In this document: in pieces, positions 18,029 through 27,694 of the stretch
Layout of the letters: every line of letters starts with the position of its first letter
Position numbering within the stretch: the first letter of the stretch is position 1
Origin: Oligoflexales bacterium
GTDB taxonomy: Bacteria; Bdellovibrionota_B; Oligoflexia; Oligoflexales; JALZUQ01
Assembly: GCA_023301465.1 (NCBI GenBank)
Contig: JALZUQ010000008.1
Coordinates: forward strand, 62,001-126,000
Direction of reading: 5' to 3'
DNA length: 64,000 bases
Position numbers and translations under genes: made by a program
The notes under the pieces: model-generated
Databases searched by the model: none
Told to the model about the DNA's origin: nothing
Seen by the model: only the letters and a program-made list of their open reading frames with translations

Positions 18029-18066
18029 TAAGAGCTCACATTTTTTAGTGCAGGCTCTTTTTTTTA
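18029..18066 (+). terminator. Rho-independent terminator
   Basis: AAGAGC...CAC and GTG...GCTCTT arms around a T-rich loop, followed by a run of eight or more Ts ending near 18066, just downstream of the 17.4-kb secreted-protein gene. Confidence 0.65.
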
Positions 18067-18202
18067 TATGGTAAATACAATGATATTTTCTTCATTCAAA
18101 ACTACATATTTTTTAAGAAATCTCTAACATGCTAAAAATAATGACTTTTTTTAAAAAACTGAATTAAAACCCCCATTAGCCGAAGTAGTATCTGGAGGCT
18201 TT

Positions 18203-18631
18203 ATGCGAATTACAGTTATCAACATCATTTTGTTTACTTTATTTGTCGGTTGCGGAAAGACGCAAACCAATAACAAAACGTCTAGTAAAAATAATAACGT
18301 TACTTTAAACGATGAACTAGAAAGTACTTTGTCAGCAGACACAGCCTCAGAGGTTGCTTTTAAAGCAACATCTCAATTTCAATCACCAGATACAAAAGGA
18401 CAGCAACCTGAACATGTTGTTATTAAAAAAGCTGAGATTGAAGGATACTCAGATAAAGTTTCTGTCGAAATACTCTACCTTACCGGAGATATAACACACA
18501 GCAAACTCACGGAAAGATTTATTTTAAATAGTAATAGTTTACCAAAAGAGATCTCTAACAATGAGAATAAATTTAATTATGAGAGAAATACCGTTGAAAT
18601 GATCAAAGAAATTCGCAGTCTAAAAAACTAA
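18203..18631 (+). CDS. Small lipoprotein of unknown function
   Basis: 142 residues, with a strong GGAGG ribosome-binding site 6 bases before the ATG. The N-terminus MRITVINIILFTLFVGCGK ends in a lipobox (FVGC), so it is probably a lipoprotein anchored at Cys17. The mature part is Lys/Ser/Glu/Asn-rich and partly low complexity. No family recognised. It converges on the outer-membrane barrel gene. Confidence 0.65.
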   Translation: MRITVINIILFTLFVGCGKTQTNNKTSSKNNNVTLNDELESTLSADTASEVAFKATSQFQSPDTKGQQPEHVVIKKAEIEGYSDKVSVEILYLTGDITHSKLTERFILNSNSLPKEISNNENKFNYERNTVEMIKEIRSLKN

Positions 18632-18646
18632 TAAAACAAAAAAAAA

Positions 18647-19432
18647 TCAAAAAACAAAACCAACGCTTGCTTCAAAACCGTAGCTAAAACGACTATCTGA
18701 GTAATCATCAATAGCATCATCAAAATCTTTTCGTGTTGAAGAAGATGCAAAAGTAGATGACTGAGTTGCTTCGTTCCATAGTGAGCCGCCAAGCTCAATA
18801 TCACCTGTAGCTCGGTAAGCTACGTTCATACCAACCTGAAATAAAAAACCAGAATCAGCAACTATTTGATAAACACCACGAAGGCCAGTATTGACCCCCT
18901 TTACGGTTACATCAATATCACCAGTATTTGCAGAGTCAGACGAGTCTTTAACTTCTACACCGACTGTAAATGTTCCGTAGTTTACGAATGGGTTTAAAAT
19001 CAGTCCACTGTCTAAAGCACTTCCTGTTAAATAGTAAGCACCTTGAATACCGATTTGATAACCACTTACACCCAAATCCACTTCAATATTATCTGCTGCG
19101 AACACCTCCTTTAGTACCTTGCTGCCGATAAAAGTCAATAATGAAGGACCATAAAAACCACCCGTTAAACCAACCGTCATTTGTTCAGATATCTTATAGT
19201 CAAGATCTAATATATATGTACCTGCAAATGCTAAACCAAGAAAATTACCACGAATAGCATACTGATTTTCATCGTACTCTTCATTATGACTGACATCAAA
19301 ATTCTCTTCTGGGGTCATTACTTCTTTTTGTTTCTCTGGACTAACTGGTTTTTGAATAGGTTGATCGTCTGCAGCAAACAAAGAACTTGAAACGATCATG
19401 CTAACTAGTAACGCTGTTAAACTTCTTCTCAC
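18647..19432 (-). CDS. Outer-membrane beta-barrel protein
   Basis: 261 residues with signal peptide MRRSLTALLVSMIVSSSLFA. After a charged segment the sequence alternates polar and aromatic/Gly residues (for example GLAFAGTYILDLDYKISEQM, GVNTGLRGVYQIV, FQVGMNVAYRATG) and ends SYGFEASVGFVF, a terminal Phe signature for BAM-dependent assembly. It is likely an 8-strand barrel. Function unknown; no family more specific than porin-like/OMP_b-brl can be supported. Confidence 0.7.
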   Translation of the reverse strand: MRRSLTALLVSMIVSSSLFAADDQPIQKPVSPEKQKEVMTPEENFDVSHNEEYDENQYAIRGNFLGLAFAGTYILDLDYKISEQMTVGLTGGFYGPSLLTFIGSKVLKEVFAADNIEVDLGVSGYQIGIQGAYYLTGSALDSGLILNPFVNYGTFTVGVEVKDSSDSANTGDIDVTVKGVNTGLRGVYQIVADSGFLFQVGMNVAYRATGDIELGGSLWNEATQSSTFASSSTRKDFDDAIDDYSDSRFSYGFEASVGFVF

Positions 19433-19595
19433 ATGAAACTCCTTAAATAAAATTCATAATATGGGGGATATAATCAATTACGAGACCATGTTAGATTTTT
19501 GATAAACCCTCAAAAAAAACAAAGGTTTTTTATTTTCTCATGTTATTATGTCACCTATAAGAAACAAATATCCTTGCTGTATTCAACACAATTTT

Positions 19596-21104
19596 TTACT
19601 TAGTTTGAGACTTGATCAGAGTCAACCAAAAACCACTCAGCATTACAGTTAAAATAAATAGAGCCGGTAAACCACCAAGGTTTGAGCTCCACATAATGCC
19701 TTGAACACCTGCGTAACTCACCATGACCCATGTAATAGAACCCATGATCACAGACCACATGACTTTTACTTTCAAAGGAGATTCAAGCTCGTCCTTATCT
19801 AAGCCTTGAGTTGATAATAAAGACATTGCAGATACTGTAGAATCGGCTGCAGTAACAAAAGACATAAAAGTCAGGATCATAAAAAAAGCTACTAAAAAGC
19901 TAGCTCCTGGTAGTTTTTGTATTAACTCAAAAACAATTAACTCTGGGACATTACCCGAAATATGTCTTGCAAAGTTAGCTCCCTCATATAGCTCATAATA
20001 AATAGATGTCGTTGAAAAAACACTCATCCAAACAAAACTGAAACACACTGGAAGTAAAAAACAATACATAATGATTTGATTGATTCGGTAGCCCCTAGAG
20101 ATCTTCCCAATAAACATTGCCGTTACAGGAGCCCAAGCCATCCACACAGCCCAGAAAAAATTAGAGTTCTCTTGCAGCCACTTCATATCCCCCGATTCCC
20201 CATAAGCAATGCTTCGCGGTACAAACTCTATCAAATATGACTTGATTCCTGAAAAGGCAGTGGAGAACATAAAGTTTGTTGGCCCCACACTGACTACATA
20301 AAGCATAAATAGTATAAACAAACTCAAGTTAATCATAGATAGGTATTTGATACCCTTTAGAATTCCTGTGGCAGCAGATAAAGTAAAACTAATGACAATA
20401 ACCAAGGTAATTCCAGCGTTTAGTAAAGGAGTGCCTTCGATTCCTGCAAGATTCTCCACAGCACCTTTAAAAATCAAGATAGCAGAACCCAACGATGCAG
20501 CCATGCCGGCCACCATACAATAAAGACAAATAGCATCTAAAAGATAAGCATACTTATGTGCTTTTTTACCAAAGAGAGGCGTAAAAACAGAACCTAAACT
20601 AAACGGTTCATCTTGATTATAAAAAACGTAAGCAAATAAAATAGCGGGTAAAATAGTGATTGCATATGGAGTGATGGTCCAATGAAGAAACATAGTTGAT
20701 ATAGAAAAATTGATCGCCTCGACACTTAATGGCTTAGCATTTGCAAATGATGCAGGATTTACCAAATGCTTAATAGGTTCAGAGGTAGCCCACAATAATA
20801 TCCCTACTGCGACGGTTGTACAAAGAGTAACTGCAAATAACTGCCAGGGCTTTAAAATACGAGTAGCCTTTTCTCCTCCAATTTTTTGCTTTCCAAACTT
20901 TGAAAATGGAATGACAAAAACACTTAACACTAGTGCAAAAGCCATATAGCTAAACCACCAACCAAAATTTTGAAGAATGAAATCATTTGCTACTTTTAAG
21001 TTTACCAGTAAGCTCTCTGGGTCGAAAATTCCAAAGAATGCAACCGTTGTGAGTAAAATAAAAGGAGGAAAAAAAACTTTTTTTCTTATCTTAGCTTGTA
21101 GCAA
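19596..21104 (-). CDS. BCCT-family transporter (betaine/carnitine/choline type)
   Basis: 502 residues, about 12 transmembrane helices. The family signature is visible in FWAVWMAWAPVTAMFIGKIS, followed by RGYRINQ, matching the BCCT W-x-W-W-x-x-W-x-P-F-x-G-x-F-I-A-R-I-S-R-G pattern with some Trp changes. Other family segments are GILLWATSEPIKHL near the N-terminus and the late TAADSTVSAMSLLS helix. It probably takes up a quaternary-amine osmolyte with sodium or protons, fitting a salty habitat. It is monocistronic. Substrate cannot be specified; the second aromatic of the canonical Trp box reads differently from BetT-type proteins. Confidence 0.9.
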   Translation of the reverse strand: MLQAKIRKKVFFPPFILLTTVAFFGIFDPESLLVNLKVANDFILQNFGWWFSYMAFALVLSVFVIPFSKFGKQKIGGEKATRILKPWQLFAVTLCTTVAVGILLWATSEPIKHLVNPASFANAKPLSVEAINFSISTMFLHWTITPYAITILPAILFAYVFYNQDEPFSLGSVFTPLFGKKAHKYAYLLDAICLYCMVAGMAASLGSAILIFKGAVENLAGIEGTPLLNAGITLVIVISFTLSAATGILKGIKYLSMINLSLFILFMLYVVSVGPTNFMFSTAFSGIKSYLIEFVPRSIAYGESGDMKWLQENSNFFWAVWMAWAPVTAMFIGKISRGYRINQIIMYCFLLPVCFSFVWMSVFSTTSIYYELYEGANFARHISGNVPELIVFELIQKLPGASFLVAFFMILTFMSFVTAADSTVSAMSLLSTQGLDKDELESPLKVKVMWSVIMGSITWVMVSYAGVQGIMWSSNLGGLPALFILTVMLSGFWLTLIKSQTK

Positions 21105-21301
21105 ATTTTGGCCTCATATTTGTTTGATACACTCTAACACCGTCCACTTCATGTGAACACGGTATTTCTCAACCAAACAGAGCCATGACAACGACCATAG
21201 AATGCATTCAGCTTAAATTGCAGACACAAACTGTTTATAGAACGTTGTGCAAGCACTCTAAGTATGATTTTATATGAATCTAATAATGCGGTGATCATAA
21301 A

Positions 21302-22429
21302 GTGTCGAAAACTTCAAATCCATGGTGCCTTTTTTCTCTAATAGTTATTTCGATGATTCAATCAAGCTGCACGACTCTAAAGCATATGGACTCTCTTAAC
21401 CATACTCCTTTAGCAAGAACAAATGCCTCCATCATAAAATACTCTAAAGATAAAGCTGTACTTTGGGGTGGGATAGAAAACAATTTACAACTATCAGACC
21501 CAGACCATCGCAGAAACCCTCAACTAGATTTAAAGTACGGGAGCTGGAGTTATCTTCATGAAACATTTCCACCATCGACTTTCAATCACACTATCCAAAG
21601 AGCAGGTAAAAAGACGGTCGTATTTGGAGGGAAAAACAAAAAAAATATTTACTCTCAAAAAATTTGGCTATACAACAAAGGCTGGCAAGCCATAAACTCA
21701 AAAGCTGAAGGTAGAATTTATGCTTCAAGCTGTTCAAATAGAAACCAAGTGACATTCTTTGGCGGACAAAACTCTAAAGGTAAAAAACTAAATAACGGAT
21801 TTACCTTCGACCTTATCACTAAAAAAATTCGTTATTTTACGTTAAGTATTCCGGGCCTAAGGTCTCACTCATTCAATTGTTATAAACAAAAATGGATCAT
21901 CATAGGAGGAAGAATACAAAAGGGCTTTAATACGAATACATATGTTGTTCACAGCCAAAACCATAAAGTAATTAAAACATTTAATCACCAAACACCAAGA
22001 CTTGGTCACTCAACTCATATAAATAAAGGGTATCTTTATCTGCTTGGAGGTAGAGAAAAAGGCGGTAAAATTCATAACGACTTTTCAAAACTCAACCTTG
22101 AAAACTACAGATGGACAAAACTTCCAAGCCCGCAATTCACCCCACAAACCAATATGGCAACCGCTCAGTATCGCGGGCATTGGTTCTTAGTCCATGGCAG
22201 ATCATTACCAGCCACCGGCCATGATGAAATAATTGTATTTAACTTTGATAGACAAAGGTGGTTACCAAAACCTACCAAGTCATGCATATCACCAAGGTTT
22301 AATATTGCTTCTTTTCAAGATCATCATCTTCTCTATTTAGTGAACGGTTTTGGATCAAATATCTTTTTGAAAGATGGCTGCATGTTAGACCTAAGACAAT
22401 TCATTCAAAACCAAAAACCTTCATCATAG
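21302..22429 (+). CDS. Kelch-repeat lipoprotein
   Basis: 375 residues from GTG 21302. The signal ends in a lipobox (MIQSSC). Six blades of a Kelch propeller can be counted from double-Gly strands: LWGGIEN, VFGGKNK, FFGGQNSKGKKLNNG, IIGGRIQ, LLGGREKGGKIHND and VHGRS. Each is followed by a Trp or Tyr-containing strand as usual. A propeller of this kind is a binding scaffold, here at the outer or inner membrane. It lies 8 bp before an aminotransferase gene and seems to head a three-gene operon with it and an acyl-CoA synthetase. Confidence 0.8.
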   Translation: MSKTSNPWCLFSLIVISMIQSSCTTLKHMDSLNHTPLARTNASIIKYSKDKAVLWGGIENNLQLSDPDHRRNPQLDLKYGSWSYLHETFPPSTFNHTIQRAGKKTVVFGGKNKKNIYSQKIWLYNKGWQAINSKAEGRIYASSCSNRNQVTFFGGQNSKGKKLNNGFTFDLITKKIRYFTLSIPGLRSHSFNCYKQKWIIIGGRIQKGFNTNTYVVHSQNHKVIKTFNHQTPRLGHSTHINKGYLYLLGGREKGGKIHNDFSKLNLENYRWTKLPSPQFTPQTNMATAQYRGHWFLVHGRSLPATGHDEIIVFNFDRQRWLPKPTKSCISPRFNIASFQDHHLLYLVNGFGSNIFLKDGCMLDLRQFIQNQKPSS

Positions 22430-22437
22430 GATTTATT

Positions 22438-23586
22438 ATGTTACCTGAATTTCGAAAAGAATTTAATTTTGATCAAGCTTCTTACACTCATTTTAATAAT
22501 GCAGCTTGGTGCCCAGTTCCTTCTATAGCGGTTAAGAGTGCTCATGATTTTATTTCAAAAATCGCCAATGAAGCTGTTAATTGTTTTGAGGAAATCATGG
22601 ATATCTATGAGACTGATAAAGAAGTGGTTGCCAAATTTGTGGGAGCAGCAGGCCCTGAAAATGTGGCCTTTACACCAAACTGTGCAACAGCTATTTCAAT
22701 GATTGCTCAAAGCCTCGAGTATAAAAGCGGTGAGAATATTGTAACCTGGGAACAAGAATACGCCTCGAACGCATATACTTGGCATCAAGTATCTAAAAAA
22801 CATCAATTAGAATTAATATCTGTTCCTTCTGAAAAAAATTATGACTTAGATGTTCAAAGGTTAGTTGATGCTATCAACCCTAAAACAAAAATTGTCACTA
22901 TCTCATGGATACAATCACAAGCTGGTACAGAAACTCCGTTATTACCAGTAATAGATGCATGCAAAAAAAATGGAGCTTTATTACTAGTGGATTGTATTCA
23001 AGGCTTAGGAAATAAACCATTTGATCTAAAAAAGTACCCGGTAGATTTTTTATGTTCAGGTAGTCACAAATGGTTATGTGGAGCGTTAGGTCATGGGTTT
23101 TTGGTTTTTGGTAAGGACCACTACAAAACCATGAAGCCTATTTTGCAAGGAGCCATGTCATATGGACTCCCTCAAGAGCAAACAGACCTTTCTATTGAAC
23201 CACGCATACACGCAGCACGTTTTGAACCGGGTGCCCCCCAAATCATTCCTTCAAGAATGACGATAGAGTCTATGAAGGTTCTCATGAAACACGGGGTCGA
23301 TAATATTCATCAAACGACTCAGAAAATGCGAAGACATATGGTGGAGCATCTAAAAAAATTAGGTGCTATCATAAAAGGCAATCAAGATATGACTCTTGGG
23401 AATTCTACAATCACATTTGAGCTAGCTAGTGGCACTGAGAAGATTCAAGAGGCTTTAATCGCTGAAAAAATAAGCTTTTCTCTGAAGCCTGCTGGCTTAC
23501 GCCTATCACCTCACGCATTTAATACCATCCAAGAATGTGATAAGATTTTGCAAATTATTGAATCGGAGCTGAGCCATGGCGGATAA
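22438..23586 (+). CDS. Class V aminotransferase (isopenicillin-N-epimerase/cysteine-desulfurase-like)
   Basis: 382 residues. PLP-fold landmarks are YTHFNNAAWCPVPS at the N-terminus, AFTPNCATAISMIA binding the phosphate, ISWIQSQAGTETP, LLVDCIQGLG with the Asp that contacts the pyridine nitrogen, and the Schiff-base Lys in CSGSHKWLCGALGHGF. No catalytic Cys loop typical of NifS/IscS is evident, so a lyase, epimerase or aminotransferase is more likely than an Fe-S donor. The 3' end overlaps the acyl-CoA synthetase by 11 bp. Substrate unknown. Confidence 0.85.
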   Translation: MLPEFRKEFNFDQASYTHFNNAAWCPVPSIAVKSAHDFISKIANEAVNCFEEIMDIYETDKEVVAKFVGAAGPENVAFTPNCATAISMIAQSLEYKSGENIVTWEQEYASNAYTWHQVSKKHQLELISVPSEKNYDLDVQRLVDAINPKTKIVTISWIQSQAGTETPLLPVIDACKKNGALLLVDCIQGLGNKPFDLKKYPVDFLCSGSHKWLCGALGHGFLVFGKDHYKTMKPILQGAMSYGLPQEQTDLSIEPRIHAARFEPGAPQIIPSRMTIESMKVLMKHGVDNIHQTTQKMRRHMVEHLKKLGAIIKGNQDMTLGNSTITFELASGTEKIQEALIAEKISFSLKPAGLRLSPHAFNTIQECDKILQIIESELSHGG

Positions 23587-25234
23587 ACTATACGAAGAAC
23601 AACCTCTCGCAAAAATTTATGAACGAGCTCGTCATACACCAGACCAAGTTTGTTTTCACCAACCTATTAAAGGTAAGTGGTTTGAAATCACATGGAAACA
23701 AGTTTTAGATCAAGCATCAAGTATTGCTGCTGAAATAAAGTCTCAAGGAATCGAACCCGGCTCAAACATCGCTATATTATCAAAAAACTGTGCTCACTGG
23801 ATTATAGCTGATCTAGCAATCTGGATGTCGGGGTGTACTTCTGTTCCGCTATACCCCACTCTTGATAACAAAACCATGGAGTTTATTCTTAATCACTGCG
23901 AAGCAAAAGCTATTTTTGTTGGAAAACTAGATAGTTGGAAGAAGCAAGAATCAGCGGTAAAAAACATCACAAAATTCGATTTCCCTCATTGGCCTATAGA
24001 CGGTGCTCTGCACTGGAACGACCTCCTAAAAAAACATCCTGATGGTCTCGGTAACCAACCGCTAAGAAAACCAGATGAACTAGCAACGATTATTTATACT
24101 TCCGGTACTACTGGCACTCCTAAAGGTGTCATGCATCACTTCAGTAATTTAACTGCGGTAGGAGTTGAATGCCCAGAAGTTTTAGGCGTAAGTGCTTCAG
24201 ATCGAGTCTTATCTTATCTTCCTTTATCCCATGTTGCAGAAAGGCTATTTTGTGAGACCGCCTGTATCTATAGCGGCCTACAAGTGTATTTCGCAGAGTC
24301 ACTTGAAACCTTCAACGCGAATGTGAAATATTCAAAACCAACAGTCTTTTTAGGGGTACCCCGTATTTGGACAAAGTTTCAACAAGGTATATTGGCAAAA
24401 AAACCTAAGATTGAAAAACTTGCAAAAATCCCACTGTTGGGAAGTATCGTTCGCAAAAAAGTAAAAGAAGGTCTCGGGTTTTCAGAAGCTAGAATTTATA
24501 TAACCGGTGCAGCTCCGATGCCACTTAGCCTGCTCAAATGGTACAGAAATATCGGTATTGATATTCGCGAGGCGTACGCAATGAGTGAAAACTTTGCATA
24601 CTCACATTATAATCGCCATACTAGTCCTCACCAAAAATTTGGTTTTGTAGGAGAATCACTTCCGGGAGTTCACGTCAAGCTTGATTCAGAAAAACAAATT
24701 TGCGTCAAATCCATTGGAAACATGCAAGGCTATTACAAGGAACCAGAAAAAACTAAAGAAACCATGAAAGATGGATACTTACTGACTGGCGACCAAGGCG
24801 AAATAGATAAAGACGGCTTTCTAAAAATTACTGGCCGTATAAAAGATTTATTTAAAACAGCCAAAGGAAAATACATTGTCCCATCTAGCATAGAAAAGAA
24901 AATATCTGGAATTGATCATGTGGAACATGTATGCGTTACAGGCTCCGGCCTTCCACAGCCAATCGCAATTGTTTGCCTAAGTGAAACGGCGTCAAAAGTA
25001 GAATCAAAAGAATTACAAGAAAATTTTAAAGAAAGCATGCGGGAGCTTAATATGAGCCTAGCTTCTTACGAACGTATTTCAAAAATATTCTTGTGTAGTG
25101 AAGAATGGACTGTAGATAATGGCATACTTACTCCAACCATGAAAAAAAAGCGTGCTAATATAGAAAAAAAGTACGATCACGTTGTCTACAAAGACGAGAA
25201 AGACCCAAAGATTATCGAGGTAAATATTAGATAA
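23576..25234 (+). CDS. AMP-dependent long-chain fatty-acyl-CoA synthetase
   Basis: 552 residues. It activates carboxylic acids via an acyl-adenylate. Motifs: P-loop IIYTSGTTGTPKGVMHH, the YLPLSHVAER segment, A5 motif REAYAMSEN, A7/A8 GYLLTGDQGEIDKDGFLKI followed by GRIKDLFKTAKGKYIVPS, which is typical of the long-chain (FadD15/Faa) branch. The canonical YG(M/L)TE of A5 reads YAMSEN. It overlaps the aminotransferase gene, so the two are probably co-translated; together with the Kelch lipoprotein they may act in one lipid or amide pathway. Confidence 0.92.
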   Translation: MADKLYEEQPLAKIYERARHTPDQVCFHQPIKGKWFEITWKQVLDQASSIAAEIKSQGIEPGSNIAILSKNCAHWIIADLAIWMSGCTSVPLYPTLDNKTMEFILNHCEAKAIFVGKLDSWKKQESAVKNITKFDFPHWPIDGALHWNDLLKKHPDGLGNQPLRKPDELATIIYTSGTTGTPKGVMHHFSNLTAVGVECPEVLGVSASDRVLSYLPLSHVAERLFCETACIYSGLQVYFAESLETFNANVKYSKPTVFLGVPRIWTKFQQGILAKKPKIEKLAKIPLLGSIVRKKVKEGLGFSEARIYITGAAPMPLSLLKWYRNIGIDIREAYAMSENFAYSHYNRHTSPHQKFGFVGESLPGVHVKLDSEKQICVKSIGNMQGYYKEPEKTKETMKDGYLLTGDQGEIDKDGFLKITGRIKDLFKTAKGKYIVPSSIEKKISGIDHVEHVCVTGSGLPQPIAIVCLSETASKVESKELQENFKESMRELNMSLASYERISKIFLCSEEWTVDNGILTPTMKKKRANIEKKYDHVVYKDEKDPKIIEVNIR

Positions 25235-25240
25235 AAAAAA

Positions 25241-25540
25241 TTGTTAGCCCTTTGCATAATCTACGCAGTATTGATCATTAGCTGTAAACCATTAAACACC
25301 AGTGAAATCAAAGACACGTATTTAGACGCAGGGGCTGTTACGTATTTTTGGCTTATCTAAAATAAATAAAAAATATAAATCAACTGATGAAGGGTCAACC
25401 CCACTAAAAACATAGATGCTTTTCATCTTAAATGTAGCCCTGATCATTCTTACCGCAACAAAACACTTAGCATAAGTAAAGACACTTTAGGGCCTGAATA
25501 AGCGGCCTTTGCTGTAACTGATTATCAAGAGCAAACTATA
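25241..25540 (+). pseudogene. Relic of a lipoprotein gene
   Basis: The 301-bp gap after the acyl-CoA synthetase holds broken coding sequence. From a TTG at 25241 a 39-residue frame starts with a hydrophobic segment and a plausible lipobox (LIISC), then stops at 25358-25360. In other frames further down, protein-like stretches appear (NIDAFHLKCSPDHSYRNKT, then after a stop AAFAVTDYQEQTIF). The series of short open stretches in different frames suggests a lipoprotein gene inactivated by indels. No family recognised. Confidence 0.35.
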
Positions 25541-26423
25541 TTCTAGGACTAATCTCAAATATTCTAAAATGATGATCTTTAGTATTTTTTAAGTCCCATA
25601 AGAGTGGCTTACTTAAGCTTTTAACACCATAGAGTTTTGGCACATGAACCTGAATGTGTTCATCAGCCATGATGAGCAGCCTTCCAGATGATGTTGTTTT
25701 CACTGGTAAGTCTCGCATAAGCCTTTCAAATAAAACTCCTTTATAATCATACAGGTCATTAGGTCCATTTTTTAAATCAGTCATGATCTTATTGATCTTT
25801 TCTTCAGGCAGTCCTTGTTTCTTAAAAACCTCAGGAGTGATCACTCTAGGAGCATTAAAGATGATGAGATCATACTGCCCGGAGACTGAGTCTAGTAAAT
25901 CAGAATGAATATAATTCACTTGATCTTCAACCCCGTGAATTTTTGAGTTGATCTTAGCAACTCTAAGAGAGTTGATAGAAATATCTGTCGCAGTCACTTG
26001 GGCATTTGTCATTTTAGTGAGTGCAGTAGCATCCAGACCAACCCCTGAACCCAAAATGAGAATTCTTCGGTTTTTATCCAGCGTGTAGGGGTGAGAAAAT
26101 ACAGCCTCCATTAAGGCAACTCCATACCTACTCAGATCGCTATTTTGAGATGGACTAAACACACCCCTAGACCTAACCCCTGAAATACTTACTTTAGAAG
26201 TTACGGCAAATCGAAAAGTCGTCGGAAAATTAATCCCTGCTTGTACCGCTAGTTCTCTTGGGTTGTAGTTCTGGTCGTGACTGATAAAATTGTTATCTCG
26301 ATTAAACACACCCATGCTTTTTAAGCACTCATTCCCATGGGTGGGCGTTATCTCAGATAATAAAAAAATAATTAAGATTAGAAATAAAGTTGAATGAACT
26401 TTTAATAACAACAAGCTAATCAC
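25536..26423 (-). CDS. SAM-dependent methyltransferase with an N-terminal signal peptide
   Basis: 295 residues from GTG 26423, overlapping the end of nqrM by 8 bp. Residues 1-30 (MISLLLLKVHSTLFLILIIF, LLSEITPTHG) look like a signal peptide or membrane anchor, unusual for this fold. A class I Rossmann methyltransferase follows: motif I ILILGSGVGLDATAL near residue 120, acidic motif II ATDIS, and FNAPR where PrmC-type enzymes have NPPY. The next starting Met would be residue 37 and would leave the catalytic domain whole, so a cytosolic form cannot be excluded. A TTG three codons in has better ribosome-site spacing. Substrate unknown. Confidence 0.72.
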   Translation of the reverse strand: MISLLLLKVHSTLFLILIIFLLSEITPTHGNECLKSMGVFNRDNNFISHDQNYNPRELAVQAGINFPTTFRFAVTSKVSISGVRSRGVFSPSQNSDLSRYGVALMEAVFSHPYTLDKNRRILILGSGVGLDATALTKMTNAQVTATDISINSLRVAKINSKIHGVEDQVNYIHSDLLDSVSGQYDLIIFNAPRVITPEVFKKQGLPEEKINKIMTDLKNGPNDLYDYKGVLFERLMRDLPVKTTSSGRLLIMADEHIQVHVPKLYGVKSLSKPLLWDLKNTKDHHFRIFEISPRI

Positions 26424-26616
26424 AACCCTGAAGTTTTATTTCTTCTGCAGGTCGACCGCAGATTCCACAAGAACCGGTTGTATCGTTTCCGTTTTCATCA
26501 AGAAGCATTCCACCGCATGAGCCTTTGAGTTGCTTGTTACTAAAAATAATTCCAGCAGCCATCATGATCATGAACACTGCAAAAAATAGTAAACAGCCTA
26601 AAAAAACCTTTAGCAT
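26416..26616 (-). CDS. nqrM: NqrM, Na+-NQR maturation factor
   Basis: 66 residues from ATG 26616, which has AAAGG at correct spacing; an upstream in-frame start would lie inside apbE. One transmembrane helix (about 1-25) precedes the family signature: IIFSNKQLKGSCGG and SCGICGRPAEE, with Cys residues thought to deliver iron to the Cys-coordinated Fe centre between NqrD and NqrE. It follows apbE by a single base and is the eighth gene of the nqr operon. Confidence 0.93.
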   Translation of the reverse strand: MLKVFLGCLLFFAVFMIMMAAGIIFSNKQLKGSCGGMLLDENGNDTTGSCGICGRPAEEIKLQGCD

Positions 26617-26617
26617 T

Positions 26618-27694
26618 TTATGAACCTTTCTTCTTAATGAGACGCTCAAAACCGCCTTCAGTCTGTACCGTATAACCGCTCTGGGTCTTGATCAACATGT
26701 ATATTTTTAAGCCGTTTTTCTTGGAAAAATCAGCACCTTGCTGAGGACCAAGAACCATAATGGCCGTAGCAAGTGCGTCTGCCACCATACAGCTTTGATG
26801 GACCACGGAGACGGAAACCAGTTTGTGGTCAATTGGTTTTCCAGTTTTTGGGTGGATGGTATGCGAGTATCTTTTACCGTCTTCTTCGAAGTAGTTTCTA
26901 TAACTTCCTGAAGTCGCCATAGAAACTCCACCTGCTAACTCTACAATCTCTTGAATAGCTACTTGGGTAGAAGGTTTGTTAATTCCAATTCTCCACCAAA
27001 GATGTCGGTGGTTTCTACCAAAAACCCTTATCTCTCCACCAACTTCGACGTAAAGACCATTAAGGTTCTTATTTTCTTTTAATTTTAAAAAAACTTGATC
27101 CACAGCAAACCCTTTTGCAATTGCGGATAGATCTACATCAAGATCTTTCTGTTTTTTTTGTATTTTGCCACTTGAAGTAGTTACTTTTAGTTTTTGCCAG
27201 CCTACTTTTTTTTGCATGGCTTTTATCTCATTTAACGATGGAACCTTATCGGGTCTTGCAGAAGGCCCAAAACCCCAAAGGTTCACAAGAGGCCCAATCG
27301 TCGGATCAAAAGCACCATTTGATAAGCTTGAAACTTTGAGAGATGCATTCAAAACAGCTTGAAGATCTTTAGAAGCTTCAAGAGGTTTGGTAGAAAGGTA
27401 GCGATTAAAAAGAGATAACTCGGACCCGGGAATGTAGGTAGACATCTTGTCATTGATATCTTCAAAGATATCTTCTGCCATCTTTTGAGCCTCTTTGGGC
27501 TCCATATAAGTTTGATCGTCGGGAAATACAAGCTTGATAGTATAGCTAGTACCCATTGTGGAACCATGGAGCTCTACAAGCTTAAGGCCTGTGGACCTTG
27601 GCTTTAATAGATAAAAAGCCAAAGCCACAAAGACAAAACCTAATGTGAGTTTTCTAGCCGCCAAAATCGTCAAATGCGATTGCTTCGGGCTCAA
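26618..27694 (-). CDS. apbE: ApbE, FAD:protein FMN transferase
   Basis: 358 residues, from a TTG start inside the 3' end of nqrF (41-bp overlap; other in-frame TTGs lie nearby, so the exact start is uncertain). The N-terminal hydrophobic segment [14 protein letters not shown] anchors it to the periplasmic face; no lipobox Cys is present. ApbE motifs: [59 protein letters not shown] and [15 protein letters not shown]. It attaches FMN covalently to Thr residues of NqrB and NqrC, both encoded upstream in the operon. Confidence 0.94.
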   Translation of the reverse strand: MSPKQSHLTILAARKLTLGFVFVALAFYLLKPRSTGLKLVELHGSTMGTSYTIKLVFPDDQTYMEPKEAQKMAEDIFEDINDKMSTYIPGSELSLFNRYLSTKPLEASKDLQAVLNASLKVSSLSNGAFDPTIGPLVNLWGFGPSARPDKVPSLNEIKAMQKKVGWQKLKVTTSSGKIQKKQKDLDVDLSAIAKGFAVDQVFLKLKENKNLNGLYVEVGGEIRVFGRNHRHLWWRIGINKPSTQVAIQEIVELAGGVSMATSGSYRNYFEEDGKRYSHTIHPKTGKPIDHKLVSVSVVHQSCMVADALATAIMVLGPQQGADFSKKNGLKIYMLIKTQSGYTVQTEGGFERLIKKKGS

